Part shown: in pieces, positions 17,408-27,219 of the stretch
Numbering within the stretch: position 1 is the stretch's first letter
Layout: each line of letters starts with the position of its first letter
Position numbers and translations under genes: made by a program
DNA from: Ignavibacteriales bacterium
Lineage (GTDB): Bacteria; Bacteroidota; Ignavibacteria; UBA10030
Direction: 5' to 3'
DNA length: 64,000 nucleotides
Assembly: GCA_026390595.1 (NCBI GenBank)
Contig: JAPLFQ010000007.1
Span: forward strand, 1-64,000
Notes under the pieces: generated by a model
What the model was told of the DNA's origin: nothing
Seen by the model: the letters and a program-made list of their open reading frames with translations, nothing else
Database searches by the model: none

Positions 17408-18619
17408 ATGTATTCTGAAATTGTGCACACAGACGGACATCTGGTCGATTCACAGATTCTCTCGAAAATATTCGACCGGGTGATTGCATGCGGATCTGAA
17501 TTCGAAGTTGTGGAATTTACGCTGGGCAAGACCAACGAAGCTTTTTCCCATCTTGAGCTCAGAGTATCCTCGAAGTCTCCGCAAGTTCTGGCCAGAACTC
17601 TCGAAGAGCTTGTCGAACTCGGGTGTCTGCAGACAGACATCGCGGACGCATTTCTCCGGCCTGCCGAAGCAGACCGCGTTGTGCCCGATGACTTCTATTC
17701 AACAACGAACCATCGGACGTTCATCCGGTTGCATGGTGGCTGGCTTGACGTGGCAAACCAGCGCATGGACGCGGTCATCGTCGTTTGGGATGCGAAAGCT
17801 GAGTGCCGTAAATTGCGGGATGTACGTGCAGGGGACATGATTGTGTGCGGCGTGTACGGGATACGCATACAGCCGGAGTTCAAAGAGCGCGATCGGCTTG
17901 GCTTCGCGTTCATGGCAAACGACATATCGTCCGAGCGTCGAACGGAGACTGCTGTTCGCAAGATCGCTGAACTCATCCGGCAAAGCAAGAAGGAAGGCGG
18001 GCGGATTGCGTTTGTCGCCGGCCCGGTTGTGGTACACACAGGCGCTGTCGGCGCGTTCTCGGACCTGATTCGGGGCGGATTTGTCGACGCGTTGCTTTCG
18101 GGAAATGCGCTCGCGGTCCATGATGTTGAACATTCGTTGTACGGCACGTCTCTCGGTGTGGATCTGGAGCATGGTGTGCCAATCGAAGAAGGGCACAAGA
18201 ACCACATGCGGGCCATCAATGCTGTCAATCGATGCGGATCAATTCAAGGAGCTGTTGCTTCCGGCGTTCTGCAGTCGGGGATCATGTATGAATGTGTAAA
18301 ACAGAGGGTGCCATTTGTACTTGCCGGCTCGATTCGCGACGATGGTCCGCTTCCTGATACCATCATGGATCTCGTCAAAGCGCAGGAGGCGTATGCGCAG
18401 CAGCTCGCCGACGTGAAAATGGTGATTTGCCTTAGCTCGATGCTGCATTCGATCGGAGTCGGCAACATGCTTCCCTCGTGGGTGAGGGTTGTGTGCGTTG
18501 ACATTAACCCCGCGGTCGTGACAAAACTGTCGGACCGTGGATCGCAGCAAACGATCGGCGTGGTGACTGATGTAGGGGCGTTCCTCGTATCGCTTGCGCG
18601 TGAGCTGTGTGGGGGATGA
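17408..18619 (+). CDS. TIGR00300 / LOR-SDH-domain protein, ornithine cyclodeaminase-like
   Basis: A 403-residue protein matching the LOR/SDH bifunctional-enzyme conserved domain family. It begins MYSEIVHTDGHLVDSQIL and contains LPDTIMDLVKAQEAYAQQL and MLHSIGVGNMLPSWVRVVCVDINP. The C-terminal half is Rossmann-like (GRIAFVAGPVVVHTG). Relatives include an archaeal ornithine cyclodeaminase and the C-terminal part of cyanobacterial AgrE/ArgZ-type enzymes, so a role in arginine/ornithine or lysine catabolism is possible. The ATG at 17408, with GAAGG upstream, was preferred to an upstream ATG at 17288. No arginine gene is adjacent. Confidence 0.8.
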   Translation: MYSEIVHTDGHLVDSQILSKIFDRVIACGSEFEVVEFTLGKTNEAFSHLELRVSSKSPQVLARTLEELVELGCLQTDIADAFLRPAEADRVVPDDFYSTTNHRTFIRLHGGWLDVANQRMDAVIVVWDAKAECRKLRDVRAGDMIVCGVYGIRIQPEFKERDRLGFAFMANDISSERRTETAVRKIAELIRQSKKEGGRIAFVAGPVVVHTGAVGAFSDLIRGGFVDALLSGNALAVHDVEHSLYGTSLGVDLEHGVPIEEGHKNHMRAINAVNRCGSIQGAVASGVLQSGIMYECVKQRVPFVLAGSIRDDGPLPDTIMDLVKAQEAYAQQLADVKMVICLSSMLHSIGVGNMLPSWVRVVCVDINPAVVTKLSDRGSQQTIGVVTDVGAFLVSLARELCGG

Positions 18620-18620
18620 C

Positions 18621-18654
18621 AAAAAAAAGAGGGCGCACGGTCTCGGGCGCCCTC
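18621..18654 (-). terminator. Rho-independent terminator for the leftward amidohydrolase genes
   Basis: An 8-bp GC-rich stem (GAGGGCGC/GCGCCCTC, 18629-18654) is followed, on the minus strand, by eight T (18621-18628). Orientation fits termination of transcripts arriving from 20028 to 18706. It directly abuts the rightward TIGR00300 gene. Confidence 0.85.
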
Positions 18655-18665
18655 GCTTACCCCCC

Positions 18666-18713
18666 CCCACGACTGAAGTCGTGGGCAATCTGTTGAAGTT
18701 GCGGGCTATCTGT
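18666..18713. repeat. Hairpin plus imperfect 20-base tandem repeat
   Basis: CCCACGAC-TGAA-GTCGTGGG forms an 8-bp hairpin at 18666-18685 after a run of C. TGAAGTCGTGGGCAATCTGT (18674-18693) is followed at once by TGAAGTTGCGGGCTATCTGT (18694-18713), 17 of 20 identical. The second copy overlaps the last codons of the amidohydrolase gene. Confidence 0.5.
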
Positions 18714-20028
18714 CGTTCAATTGCATGTATTTCTGCTTGTACTTCTCATACAGCTGCTTGTGTTTGTTCCCCAGGTCGATTTTCTTCCCCTGAATGAACA
18801 TGTGTTCGGTCACGGTCGGCGGCTCCAGCGGATCGCCGTTGGTGACGATAAGCGTCGCGTCCTTGCCCGCCTCAAGAGATCCCACCTTGTCAGCAATGCC
18901 GAGGATTTGAGCGGCATACAGCGTCACAGATTTGAGCGCCTCGTCCTTCGGCAATCCATAGGCGGCAGCGTTCGCGGCATGGTACGGTACATTCCGTGAA
19001 TTCGAAGGAGATCCGTCTCCGGCAATACAGAACCGCAGACCGGCTTGCTGCAACCGCAAGGGGAGCGTGAACACTTCGTTGTATCCCTGCCATATGCGGG
19101 AGGGCGCAGACTGGACGTCCGTGATGATCACCGGAATATCTTTCGCTTTGAGCTGACCGCGGACAAGCCATGCGTCTCTGCCCCCCACGATCACGAGTTT
19201 CACTCCTTCAGTCTCAGCCCATGTGATCGCAGACTGTATCTGCGTCATTTCGTTCGCCTCAACGAAGACCGGAATGGTCCCCTGAAGTACGGGAATCATC
19301 GCCTGCCAGCGGGGATCGCTATCGTGCATAGGAACACCTTGTTGTTTTTCGGCGTTCTTGGCGGTCATGTAGGCGCGAGCACTTGAAAACGCCTCCCGGA
19401 TAGCCTTGAGTTGATCGTCGCGTTGTTTCTGCCACTCCTCTTTCGTAACGCGGAATCGAGGTGAGGGAGTGTAGATCATCGAGGGCCAATTGACAACGAG
19501 TCCCAGACCGCCTTTCAGTGTGAGGTCTTCCCATGTCCATCCATCGAGCATGAGCGCCGCGCCGAGTCCGGAGATGAGTCCGCCGCTTGGCATCGTCGCG
19601 ACGATCGCGATTCCGCCAGCCCGAGCGACGGGAATCAATTCGCTCTCGGGATTCACGGCGACTTCAGCGCGAACGTTCGGATTGATAAGACCCGTCTCGG
19701 CCTGGTCGATTGTTCCCCGCACAGAGCCAATTTCGGTCAACCCCATGCTGGTGTACGAGTCGATGATTCCCGGATAGACGTGCTTGCCCGCGATGTTGAT
19801 GCGCTCCGCGTCCGCCGGGATTGTCACGTTTGTGCCGAGCGCAACAATCTTCCCCTTGTCAAAGAGAATCGTTGCGTTTTCGATCACCGCTCCGCTCACC
19901 GTGTGGATTGTCCCGCCGATGAGAGCGATCGGTTTCTTCTGCTTTGCAGCTGGAATCGCATCCGATGCGACAGCACAGGATGAGCAAAGAACGAAGACAG
20001 CGAGGAGGAGGATGTTAGTTCGTTTCAT
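18706..20028 (-). CDS. Exported amidohydrolase-family protein lacking the HxH metal motif
   Basis: A 440-residue protein related to imidazolonepropionase-like amidohydrolases. The N-terminal beta-sandwich (IALIGGTIHTVSGAVIENATILFDKGKI) and C-terminal GSLEAGKDATLIV are typical. Strand 1 reads YPGIIDSYTSMGL where active members have PGxIDxHxH, so the first two metal ligands are missing. MKRTNILLLAVFVLCSSCA is an export signal, possibly lipoprotein-like. Its start overlaps the 3' end of the larger amidohydrolase gene by 14 bases, implying coupling. It may be a non-catalytic partner of that protein. Confidence 0.8.
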   Translation of the reverse strand: MKRTNILLLAVFVLCSSCAVASDAIPAAKQKKPIALIGGTIHTVSGAVIENATILFDKGKIVALGTNVTIPADAERINIAGKHVYPGIIDSYTSMGLTEIGSVRGTIDQAETGLINPNVRAEVAVNPESELIPVARAGGIAIVATMPSGGLISGLGAALMLDGWTWEDLTLKGGLGLVVNWPSMIYTPSPRFRVTKEEWQKQRDDQLKAIREAFSSARAYMTAKNAEKQQGVPMHDSDPRWQAMIPVLQGTIPVFVEANEMTQIQSAITWAETEGVKLVIVGGRDAWLVRGQLKAKDIPVIITDVQSAPSRIWQGYNEVFTLPLRLQQAGLRFCIAGDGSPSNSRNVPYHAANAAAYGLPKDEALKSVTLYAAQILGIADKVGSLEAGKDATLIVTNGDPLEPPTVTEHMFIQGKKIDLGNKHKQLYEKYKQKYMQLNDR

Positions 20029-23000
20029 GGCTCTGGCCCTCCCCGATGGTTGATTGTTGATCGGATTCATTCGGACGCCGGAATCGCCCGGGCGGCCCTC
20101 CTGCTGGTGCTGCCTGGGGTTTCTTTGTCGCCAGGACCTTCTGGATCAGCGCTGCCCGCTCCTTCACAATCTGTTCCTGCATCTGCTTGTCTTCCTGGAT
20201 ATCGAAGTACTTCTTTCCGTCGACCCAGGTTTGTTCGCACCTCGAGTAGACCGAGAGAGGGTTGCCGCTCCAGAGAACAAAGTCGGCATCCTTTCCAACC
20301 TCCAGCGAGCCGACCCACTTGTCAACTTTGAGATGTTTTGCCGGGTTGATCGTTACAAACTTAAACGCCTCCTCTTCGCTCAGTCCGTACTTGACTGCTT
20401 TTGCCGCTTCCCAGTTCAGACGTGAAGCGAGCTGGTCGTTGTCCGATTTGTAGGCAACGAGAACCCCCTGGTTGTGCAACAAGGGTCCGTTCCCGGGAAT
20501 TGCATCCCAGGCTTCGATCTTGTACGCCCACCAGTCGCTGAATGTCGATACACCGGCTCCGTGTTTGGCAATAACATCAGCGATCTTGTACCCTTCAAGT
20601 CCGTGCTCGAAGGACGCGACATGAATACCATATTCCTCAGCAACCCTGATGAGCATGAGCATCTCATCCTGGCGGTATGCATGTGCATGGATCTCACGCT
20701 TTCCTTTGACGATTTCCAGCAGGCAATCAAGCTCAAGGTCCTTCCGGGGTGGAACCATCAATTTGTTCCTCTCCCACTCTTTCCACGACCGTTCGTAGTC
20801 AAGCGCCGCATTGAACCGGTCACGTATCAGCTCTTCCACGCCCATGCGGGTCTGCGGGTAGCGCGCTGCAACGCCGCGTTGCGGGGTCATGCTGCTTTGC
20901 TTGACATTCTCGCCGAGAGCGAACTTCACTCCGAGGGGTGCCCCGGCCAGTGGCAGCTCCTCGGCAGAAGCGCCCCAGCGCCACTTCAGGATCGAGCTCT
21001 GACCGCCGATTGGATTCGCCGAGCCGTGCACAACCAGCGCCATCGTTGTGCCACCCGCCAGTTGTCTATATATCCAGATGTCATCCGGGTTGATGACGTC
21101 TTCCACGCGGGTTTCTGGTGTGATCGCCTGTCCACCTTCGTTGACGCCTCCGTTGATCGCCGTGTGGGAATGAGCATCGATGACGCCCGGGCTCAGGTGC
21201 TTGCCGGTCGCATCGATCACTACGGCATCCTTGGGGACTGCGATGTTCAAACCGACTTGTGCGATCTTTCCCTTTGTTACGAGCATATCCGCATTCACGA
21301 GTTTTCCTTGCGGACCCTGCGTCCAGATCGTTGCATTCTTGATGAGAATATTCGCCGGCTGTTCGGGGAGTTTTGGCCGGCCGTATTCCGTTGGAGGAAA
21401 CATCAGGGATGCAGTGGCCATATCGACTTTTTTCGGCTTCGCTGTATCTGGCTCGACTCGAGCTGGGGATGTACGTGTTGCATGCCAGCCGAAGGAAGAC
21501 CCGTCGGGAGTTTCAATCACCCCGAACATCTCCTTGTCATTTCCCGTGCCCGACATCAATACAATACCCGGAATACCAATTGAGTCCGCTGCAAACGTAA
21601 CAGCGAGACGTCCCCCGCTCACAGATACCGTCGCAAATCTGACGTCTTTTGCGCGGGCGTTCAGTGAACCCGTCGGCTTTTCTATGTCGCCCCTGAGCGT
21701 CAATGTTCCGTTCGCGCGATCCGAGGTGAAGTCCCAGATTCCCCGGACATCAGCCAGCGGTGGTGGTTTGACATCATATCGCTTTCCATCGATCCATACT
21801 TCCTGAATCTTCGTCCTCTCAGCAAACAAATCGCCGTCTGTAATTACGAGGTTGGCGACCTTGCCTTGCTCAAGCGTACCGTACTGTTTCTCCACACCGA
21901 GCATCTTCGCAGGCGTCGTGGTGAGAGCTGTCAATGCAGCGTCGGCGCTCAATCCGCGTTCAATCGCCTTGCGTGCCTGGGCGAGGAATGTGCCGGCATC
22001 TTTCAATTGCGCAGCGGTGAGGGCAATGGAAACTCCTGCGTTCTGGAGCCGCCCCGCGTTTTCCGGAGCAGCATCATAGTGGCGCATGTCTTCCAGAGAG
22101 GCGTTCAATGCTTCCTCGGGCGTTTCCACGGAAGGCGCTTCCGGGAAGTTGAGCGGCACAAGAACCGGAACCTTCGTTGCCTTCACTGCATCGATCCGGA
22201 GGTATTCCTGACCGCTGCCCAGGATCCAAAGGTTGAGAGAGAACTCCTTTCCGAGCTTCGCTGCGCGCAGGAAATTGAGATCGCTGGCGACTTCAATGAC
22301 TGTCGGTATCTTGGTCTGGATGGCATCGGCCAGCGCAGAAAGCGCATTGTTCACCTCCGGATGCTTCTGGCCCGCAGGGTTTCTGGCGTATGCATCCTGC
22401 GCTTTGCGATACCAGTCGGCATCAAAGTACGTTTGGCGTACGAATGCGATAATTCCCATCAGAGAGCTGGGATATCCGCTGCCGAATCCGCCTGAAGATT
22501 CAATGTTCAGGTGTTGCGCCACACGCCGTTTTACCACGAGGCCTGTCACCACATCATCGCCGAGACCGACAAGCGCGCTTGTGCCCCGGAAAATGCCGGT
22601 TTGTGGAGCGACCAACGCAAGAGTGAATCCCTGTGAACGCAATTTCTCAGCGGCTTTCGAATCGGGAGTGAACTCCTCGTCGGCGTTCACTTCAGCGTGC
22701 ATTTTGGCATTCCAGTGTGCCGCCCCCTTTGGCTTCTCCGCCTGGGTTTGCTGTGCCGGAGCTGCGAATGGGCCGCCTGTTTGAGCCTGCGCCGGTTTCG
22801 GCATGCCAAGATCCGAAGAGAGTTCAATCAAGCCCGGGTAGAGAGTACGACCGTCAAGATCCCAAATTCTGGCATCGGCGGGGGGGGAGACTTTCTCGCC
22901 GACGGCTTCGATTGTCCCGTTACGGACAACAAGAGTACCGCGGGTAATTATTTTTCCCGGAGCGACAACAATGCGTGCATTGGTGAACGCATGGATGGTG

Positions 23001-23101
23001 GGCGTATTGTCGCGCAATCCCGTCGTCGGAGCCGTCTGACCGAACAGCCAGCCAACAGCCAACGAGAGCAGGAACATAAGTGTACTCCAGCGACGAATCA
23101 T
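20015..23101 (-). CDS. Exported double-domain amidohydrolase (degenerate + active-looking)
   Basis: A 1028-residue secreted protein (signal IRRWSTLMFLLSLAVGWLFGQ) starting at an ATG eight bases after AGGAGG. It holds two amidohydrolase-like units. The first (about 35-440) reads YPGLIELSSDLGM at the metal site and lacks HxH. After a linker with a beta-rich DFTSDRANGTLTL segment, the second (about 600-990) has SPGVIDAHSHTAI, IHAHAYR and ASFEHGLEGYK with the expected histidines, and ends GSLEVGKDADFVLWSGNPL. The second unit is probably a metal-dependent hydrolase of cyclic or peptide amides in the periplasm. It is coupled to a shorter paralogue downstream. Confidence 0.85.
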   Translation of the reverse strand: MIRRWSTLMFLLSLAVGWLFGQTAPTTGLRDNTPTIHAFTNARIVVAPGKIITRGTLVVRNGTIEAVGEKVSPPADARIWDLDGRTLYPGLIELSSDLGMPKPAQAQTGGPFAAPAQQTQAEKPKGAAHWNAKMHAEVNADEEFTPDSKAAEKLRSQGFTLALVAPQTGIFRGTSALVGLGDDVVTGLVVKRRVAQHLNIESSGGFGSGYPSSLMGIIAFVRQTYFDADWYRKAQDAYARNPAGQKHPEVNNALSALADAIQTKIPTVIEVASDLNFLRAAKLGKEFSLNLWILGSGQEYLRIDAVKATKVPVLVPLNFPEAPSVETPEEALNASLEDMRHYDAAPENAGRLQNAGVSIALTAAQLKDAGTFLAQARKAIERGLSADAALTALTTTPAKMLGVEKQYGTLEQGKVANLVITDGDLFAERTKIQEVWIDGKRYDVKPPPLADVRGIWDFTSDRANGTLTLRGDIEKPTGSLNARAKDVRFATVSVSGGRLAVTFAADSIGIPGIVLMSGTGNDKEMFGVIETPDGSSFGWHATRTSPARVEPDTAKPKKVDMATASLMFPPTEYGRPKLPEQPANILIKNATIWTQGPQGKLVNADMLVTKGKIAQVGLNIAVPKDAVVIDATGKHLSPGVIDAHSHTAINGGVNEGGQAITPETRVEDVINPDDIWIYRQLAGGTTMALVVHGSANPIGGQSSILKWRWGASAEELPLAGAPLGVKFALGENVKQSSMTPQRGVAARYPQTRMGVEELIRDRFNAALDYERSWKEWERNKLMVPPRKDLELDCLLEIVKGKREIHAHAYRQDEMLMLIRVAEEYGIHVASFEHGLEGYKIADVIAKHGAGVSTFSDWWAYKIEAWDAIPGNGPLLHNQGVLVAYKSDNDQLASRLNWEAAKAVKYGLSEEEAFKFVTINPAKHLKVDKWVGSLEVGKDADFVLWSGNPLSVYSRCEQTWVDGKKYFDIQEDKQMQEQIVKERAALIQKVLATKKPQAAPAGGPPGRFRRPNESDQQSTIGEGQSHETN

Positions 23102-23189
23102 AAATCCTCCTGGAACTGGTGAACGAATGAATTGATAACGGAAATACTTTCTGTCAGAACAATGCCCGGGGCTGTTCCGTGCAGCCGGG

Positions 23190-23843
23190 TCAGAGGCGCC
23201 GGAACACAAGTACCTGCCACGCGAGCGTCGTACGTTTGTACGTTAATGAGAATCCCTGTGAGAGGACGAGAGCTTCTAGCTCCGCCCAGTCGTGCCAGAA
23301 AGGATGAAACGACCAGCCCAAGATCCGGGCGAGGGCCATGTGCCCCTTGAACAGGCCCTTCATAAGAATGTTTTCCTTCGGGTGGCTTAAAGCGTATACG
23401 CGCTTCGTTTTTCCGGTCGAAGATATCACGAGAGAACAAATGTCCTCATAGCAGCAAACGACCTTGTCGAGCACGGTAATGTCGCATGCTGTGATTGATG
23501 ACGCGAGAGCCGCAAAGTCGCCATTGACGTATTCAGTGCGCCCTTTCAGTCCGAGTATTTCTGCAAATTTCCGTGCTTCCTGAAGCATCCCTTCGGAGAT
23601 ATCGACACCGAGAGAGGTTGCTGCGCCGCGTTGAAGGAGAGAAAGGTGCAGCGAGCCGACGCCGCAACCGATATCAAGCACTGTGCTGCCGGCGAGAGGC
23701 GCCGTTCCGATGCCGTCGAGGAGGTACTTCTGCACGGGTTCCAGTCCGCCGCTGCGAAAGCGCCGGGCGTAATAACGGGACCAACGGCTGAAGAACGCGT
23801 TGGTTCCGCAACAATCCCCGCCGGGTGAGCAACATGGAGTCAT
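23190..23843 (-). CDS. Class I SAM-dependent methyltransferase with N-terminal Cys cluster
   Basis: A 217-residue protein with the Rossmann SAM motif VLDIGCGVGSLHLSLL and acidic motif SLGVDISEGML. The first residues are MTPCCSPGGDCCG, four cysteines in two pairs, suggesting a metal or thiol site ahead of the catalytic domain. Similar CC-starting methyltransferases occur elsewhere, but I know no assigned substrate. It begins four bases after the GNAT gene stop, so they are co-transcribed. The C-terminal end (TTLAWQVLVFRRL) is complete. Confidence 0.8.
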   Translation of the reverse strand: MTPCCSPGGDCCGTNAFFSRWSRYYARRFRSGGLEPVQKYLLDGIGTAPLAGSTVLDIGCGVGSLHLSLLQRGAATSLGVDISEGMLQEARKFAEILGLKGRTEYVNGDFAALASSITACDITVLDKVVCCYEDICSLVISSTGKTKRVYALSHPKENILMKGLFKGHMALARILGWSFHPFWHDWAELEALVLSQGFSLTYKRTTLAWQVLVFRRL

Positions 23844-23847
23844 AAGG

Positions 23848-24306
23848 TCACAGGACGAAATCCATCTCGTACATTCTATAGTGAGAATGCTTCATCCCGA
23901 GGCGTTCATAAATCTGACGTGCCCGGGCATTGTTCTCTTCGACATACAGACGAATCCCGCAGATGTCGGGGCGGCCGGCTGCGAGAGCATGGATGTGGTC
24001 AAAGAGCGATTTGAAGACACCGGCTCCACGCGCCTCGTTGGCAACATACACACTCTGGATCCACCAGAATGTTCCGTTGCGCCAGTCGCTCCACTCGTAA
24101 GTGATCATGGTTTGTCCGACCACCGTGCCCCCTGACTCTGCAAGAAAATAAATTCCTTTTGAGGGATCGGCGAGAAGTGCCTCAACGCCTTGTTGAAGCA
24201 GCTCAGCGTCAAGCGTCTTCGATTCGGTTTCGAGAGCAATCAGCTCGTTGAAGCGGGCAACGACGGCCGCATCAGCGACCGTGGCTTGTCGAATTGTGAT
24301 ATCCAT
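23848..24306 (-). CDS. GNAT-family N-acetyltransferase
   Basis: A 152-residue GNAT protein. MDITIRQATVADAAVVARFN is the usual beginning, ESGGTVVGQTMITYEW is strand 4, SVYVANEARGAGVFKSLFDHI is the acetyl-CoA loop, and LYVEENNARARQIYERLGM is the C-terminal signature. Longer upstream frames to 24471 are the antisense-like extension and were rejected. The ATG overlaps the stop of the YfiT-like gene by one base (TAATG). Substrate unknown. Confidence 0.9.
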   Translation of the reverse strand: MDITIRQATVADAAVVARFNELIALETESKTLDAELLQQGVEALLADPSKGIYFLAESGGTVVGQTMITYEWSDWRNGTFWWIQSVYVANEARGAGVFKSLFDHIHALAAGRPDICGIRLYVEENNARARQIYERLGMKHSHYRMYEMDFVL

Positions 24307-24830
24307 TACCAGCCCATTCTCTGACGTTGCGCGGTGATGTGTGCGACGTGGTGCCTTCCATGCCACGCGTAGAGCTGAAGCACACGATCGAGGTTCATCG
24401 GTCCGTTTTGCGGATGGATCAGCGTCCTCGCGAACTGTTCGGGTTTCATCGAGCGGAGAAACATCGCCCACCGCGCATGAAGAGACTCCATCAGAACCAA
24501 CGAGAGCTCGGGGGGAGCAAGCTTGCCATCAACGAGTTCTGCCCAGAGCTGCTCATGATATGGTTTGATCGTCGGATTCTCCTCAGTGACGGCCAGCTTG
24601 AAACGAATATATGCGTTCATATGACTGTCGGGAAGGTGATGAACCTGTTGCCGGATTGTCCATCCGCCTTCGCGATACGGCACATCGAGCCGCTGATCTG
24701 AAAGGCCGCGTAGCGCCTCGCGGAGCTTCTGCGGTACCCACGCGATCTGGTTGATAAGCGCCTGGCGATCAGTGTCAGTGATGGTCAGCTTTGGATCGAA
24801 TGTGCCGACGGGATAGCGGATATCTGACAT
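24306..24830 (-). CDS. YfiT/BstA-type DinB-fold bacillithiol transferase-like protein
   Basis: A 174-residue four-helix protein. MSDIRYPVGTFDPKL and WTIRQQVHHLPDSHMNAYIRFK, with HGRHHVAHI near the C-terminus, match the YfiT/BstA family, where three histidines hold a divalent metal. Family members transfer thiols such as bacillithiol, relevant to detoxification; bacillithiol is known in some Bacteroidota. The ATG at 24830 lies after GGAGAAGGAG. It is coupled to the GNAT gene. Confidence 0.88.
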   Translation of the reverse strand: MSDIRYPVGTFDPKLTITDTDRQALINQIAWVPQKLREALRGLSDQRLDVPYREGGWTIRQQVHHLPDSHMNAYIRFKLAVTEENPTIKPYHEQLWAELVDGKLAPPELSLVLMESLHARWAMFLRSMKPEQFARTLIHPQNGPMNLDRVLQLYAWHGRHHVAHITAQRQRMGW

Positions 24831-24871
24831 ACGTGTTTCTCCTTCTCCTCGCGATGTCACGAGTACGTTGA

Positions 24872-26752
24872 TTATTGAGCGTGTTCCAGAAGCGTGAGAG
24901 AGCCGTCAAGATCGGACACAAGGATGTGATGGCTGTCCACGATTGTCGGTGTGTGTACGATGGTTACGCCAATCCGGTGGACCCACGCCACCGTGCCGGT
25001 CGCCGCGTCGAGTGCGTACACAAATCCGTTCTTTGTGCCAAACATGACTTCGCCATCGTGCTCGATGGGCATGGAAGGATCGATATCGTATCCGTAGCCG
25101 CACGCCGAGGCCCAGACCGCCGTTTGCGTTGGCGCTCTTGAAGAGAATGCCACCACCGTGTCGGTCATACACCGGGCGTAGACGCGCTCGCCGTCCTGCG
25201 AAATGCCCACACACTCACGCACTTGATAGCGTTTGGACCGCCACACAGTCTTTCCGGTCCCGGCATCGATTGCGGTCATGAAGCGGTCGGGCCCCACGAC
25301 AAAGATCTTTCCGTCGGCAGCAACCGGCCAGCAGGCAGCAGGCGAGTAAAGAATACCGGCGTTTCCGTTGGTCCATTTCCATGCAAGGGAGCCATCCTTT
25401 GCGTTCAATGCGTAAAGAAAAGTATCCCACGCGCCAAAGACCACGTTACCCTTATAAAGAAGCGGTTTTGTTTCGACGAAACCACCGACGCCGGCATATT
25501 CCCACTTGACCCTTCCTGACGAAAGATCAATCGAGCGGAAAACCCCGTCACTGCCGCCGATATAGACAGTTCCTTCGTCAATGGCGGCCGCGGCGACAAC
25601 GGGGGCGCCAGTGACCACCTTCCAGGCCAGCGTTCCGGTTTTGATCTCCAGGCAGTAGATATTTCCGTCGGACGAACCAATCACGACTTTTCCTTCGGAA
25701 GCATCGGGGGTCGAATAGACGGTCGATCCTGTTTTGAAGCTCCACTCCGTCGCACCATTCTTCAGAGAATAGCAAAACACACCGCCGCTGCTGTTCCCGA
25801 TGACGGCATAGTCACGCCAAACGGCCGGTGTTGAAGCGATGGTGAATCCTGTTTTGACAGTCCAAAGTGGTCTGACGTCCTTATACGATGCATTGACAGT
25901 GAATTTTGGCCGGACGGTCGAGGAAGTGTCATGAGAGAAATCCTGTGGGCCAAGGCGGAGCGCGTACCACGGTTGCTTCAAGCCCGGACCGGGGATGCGT
26001 TCTGAGAAGAGGGCGGAATCTTTTCGAACCTCAACAATCGTGTAGCCGCCAGTTGAATTGTTCGCACGAAGATTCGAGCGACCCATAATTCCCGGAATCC
26101 CCTCGAAATTCATAGCGAGGTTGCCGTGCCCGTGGCCGACAAGCGCCATCTGGGTGTTCTTGTGCTTCAGTTTTTCCGTGACTGTGTACCAATTGTCGAT
26201 TTCGGGATTGAGAGGATAATGAGTGACAAAGATGAGAGGTTTGTTATCAGGAAACGTCGTCAGAATTGAGTCGAGCCAGCGCACGTCCTCGGCAGAAAAA
26301 TGCCCGTCTCCCATTTTCATAATGGGTCCTTCATGCATGCCGACGAACTGCACGCCGCCGTACTGAAAGACGAACCGGTCTTTTCCCCAGAGCGAGGAAA
26401 ACGTTGTGCATCCGGAGGGGGACCATTTTGTGTCGTGGTTGCCCGGGATGATGTAGTACGGCTTCTTCAGACTGTCGAGAATTGCTTTGGCGAGATCCAG
26501 TTGAACATCGAATCCCATTTCGGTGATATCTCCTGAAAGGATGACGAAAGCAACGTCGTCCATTGCGTTGATGTCGCGAATCGAATTGCCGAGGTCCGCG
26601 GCACCCGTGGTGCTGCCAACGTGTGTATCGCTCAACCAGGCGAATCGAAACTTCTGCGGTTGGCTGAAAGCGGCGGAGAAGATACAGCACAGTATGAGAA
26701 TTGCCGCACTGCGAATCGAGTGCTTCATAGAATAGATATGGAGGCGCGTCAT
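24872..26752 (-). CDS. Exported metallophosphoesterase fused to a PQQ-like beta-propeller
   Basis: A 626-residue protein with a signal ([17 protein letters not shown]). Residues about 35-250 are a calcineurin-like phosphoesterase: [32 protein letters not shown] and GHGHGN. The second half (about 290-620) is a run of PQQ/Trp-docking repeats such as [17 protein letters not shown], forming a propeller. The repeats probably bind a ligand or partner. The first ATG (26752) overlaps the RidA stop (ATGA), and [12 protein letters not shown] at 26728 is an alternative start that gives a better signal peptide. Confidence 0.88.
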   Translation of the reverse strand: MTRLHIYSMKHSIRSAAILILCCIFSAAFSQPQKFRFAWLSDTHVGSTTGAADLGNSIRDINAMDDVAFVILSGDITEMGFDVQLDLAKAILDSLKKPYYIIPGNHDTKWSPSGCTTFSSLWGKDRFVFQYGGVQFVGMHEGPIMKMGDGHFSAEDVRWLDSILTTFPDNKPLIFVTHYPLNPEIDNWYTVTEKLKHKNTQMALVGHGHGNLAMNFEGIPGIMGRSNLRANNSTGGYTIVEVRKDSALFSERIPGPGLKQPWYALRLGPQDFSHDTSSTVRPKFTVNASYKDVRPLWTVKTGFTIASTPAVWRDYAVIGNSSGGVFCYSLKNGATEWSFKTGSTVYSTPDASEGKVVIGSSDGNIYCLEIKTGTLAWKVVTGAPVVAAAAIDEGTVYIGGSDGVFRSIDLSSGRVKWEYAGVGGFVETKPLLYKGNVVFGAWDTFLYALNAKDGSLAWKWTNGNAGILYSPAACWPVAADGKIFVVGPDRFMTAIDAGTGKTVWRSKRYQVRECVGISQDGERVYARCMTDTVVAFSSRAPTQTAVWASACGYGYDIDPSMPIEHDGEVMFGTKNGFVYALDAATGTVAWVHRIGVTIVHTPTIVDSHHILVSDLDGSLTLLEHAQ

Positions 26753-27138
26753 TCTGGGATAATTGCGTCGACTTCGATTTCGACGAGCATATCCGGATCG
26801 ACGAGAGCAGTCACAGCAAGCATCGTCGATGCAGGGCGGATATCGCGAAAGAATTCACCGTGGGCCTTCCCCACAGCCTGCCAATCGTTGATGTTGGTAA
26901 GAAACGTCCTGGTACGCACGACATCTTTCATGCTTGCCCCAGTCTTCTGCAGGGCGGCTTCGATGATCGTGAACGCCCGCACGGCCTGGGCGTATGCGTC
27001 CCCTTTGGCGACAACTTTTCCGTCGGAGCCAACACCGGTGGTGCCGGCAACATGAATATAAGGTCCAACGCGGACGGCGCGTGAGTACCCAACGATGGTT
27101 TCCCACGGCGCACCGCTGGAGATTGTCTGTCGCGGCAT
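26749..27138 (-). CDS. RidA/YjgF-family protein
   Basis: A 129-residue RidA-like protein: [52 protein letters not shown] and the C-terminal [24 protein letters not shown] and [10 protein letters not shown] cover the usual active-site region with its conserved arginine; canonical members hydrolyse reactive enamine/imine intermediates from PLP enzymes such as threonine dehydratase. The upstream frame to 27204 was not used because [13 protein letters not shown] at 27138 is the family start. It is translationally coupled to the phosphoesterase-propeller gene. Confidence 0.9.
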   Translation of the reverse strand: MPRQTISSGAPWETIVGYSRAVRVGPYIHVAGTTGVGSDGKVVAKGDAYAQAVRAFTIIEAALQKTGASMKDVVRTRTFLTNINDWQAVGKAHGEFFRDIRPASTMLAVTALVDPDMLVEIEVDAIIPE

Positions 27139-27219
27139 GGCTTTGTTCCTTCGAAAATCTGTATTCTTGCTTTCTGCTTGTTGTCCGACAGAGGATCTGT
27201 CCAAGAATGCTGGGGGAAG

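Noticed and set aside
20474-21583. Open frame antisense to the double-domain amidohydrolase
   Set aside because: High-GC coding sequence on the opposite strand explains it; no ribosome-binding site or family match.
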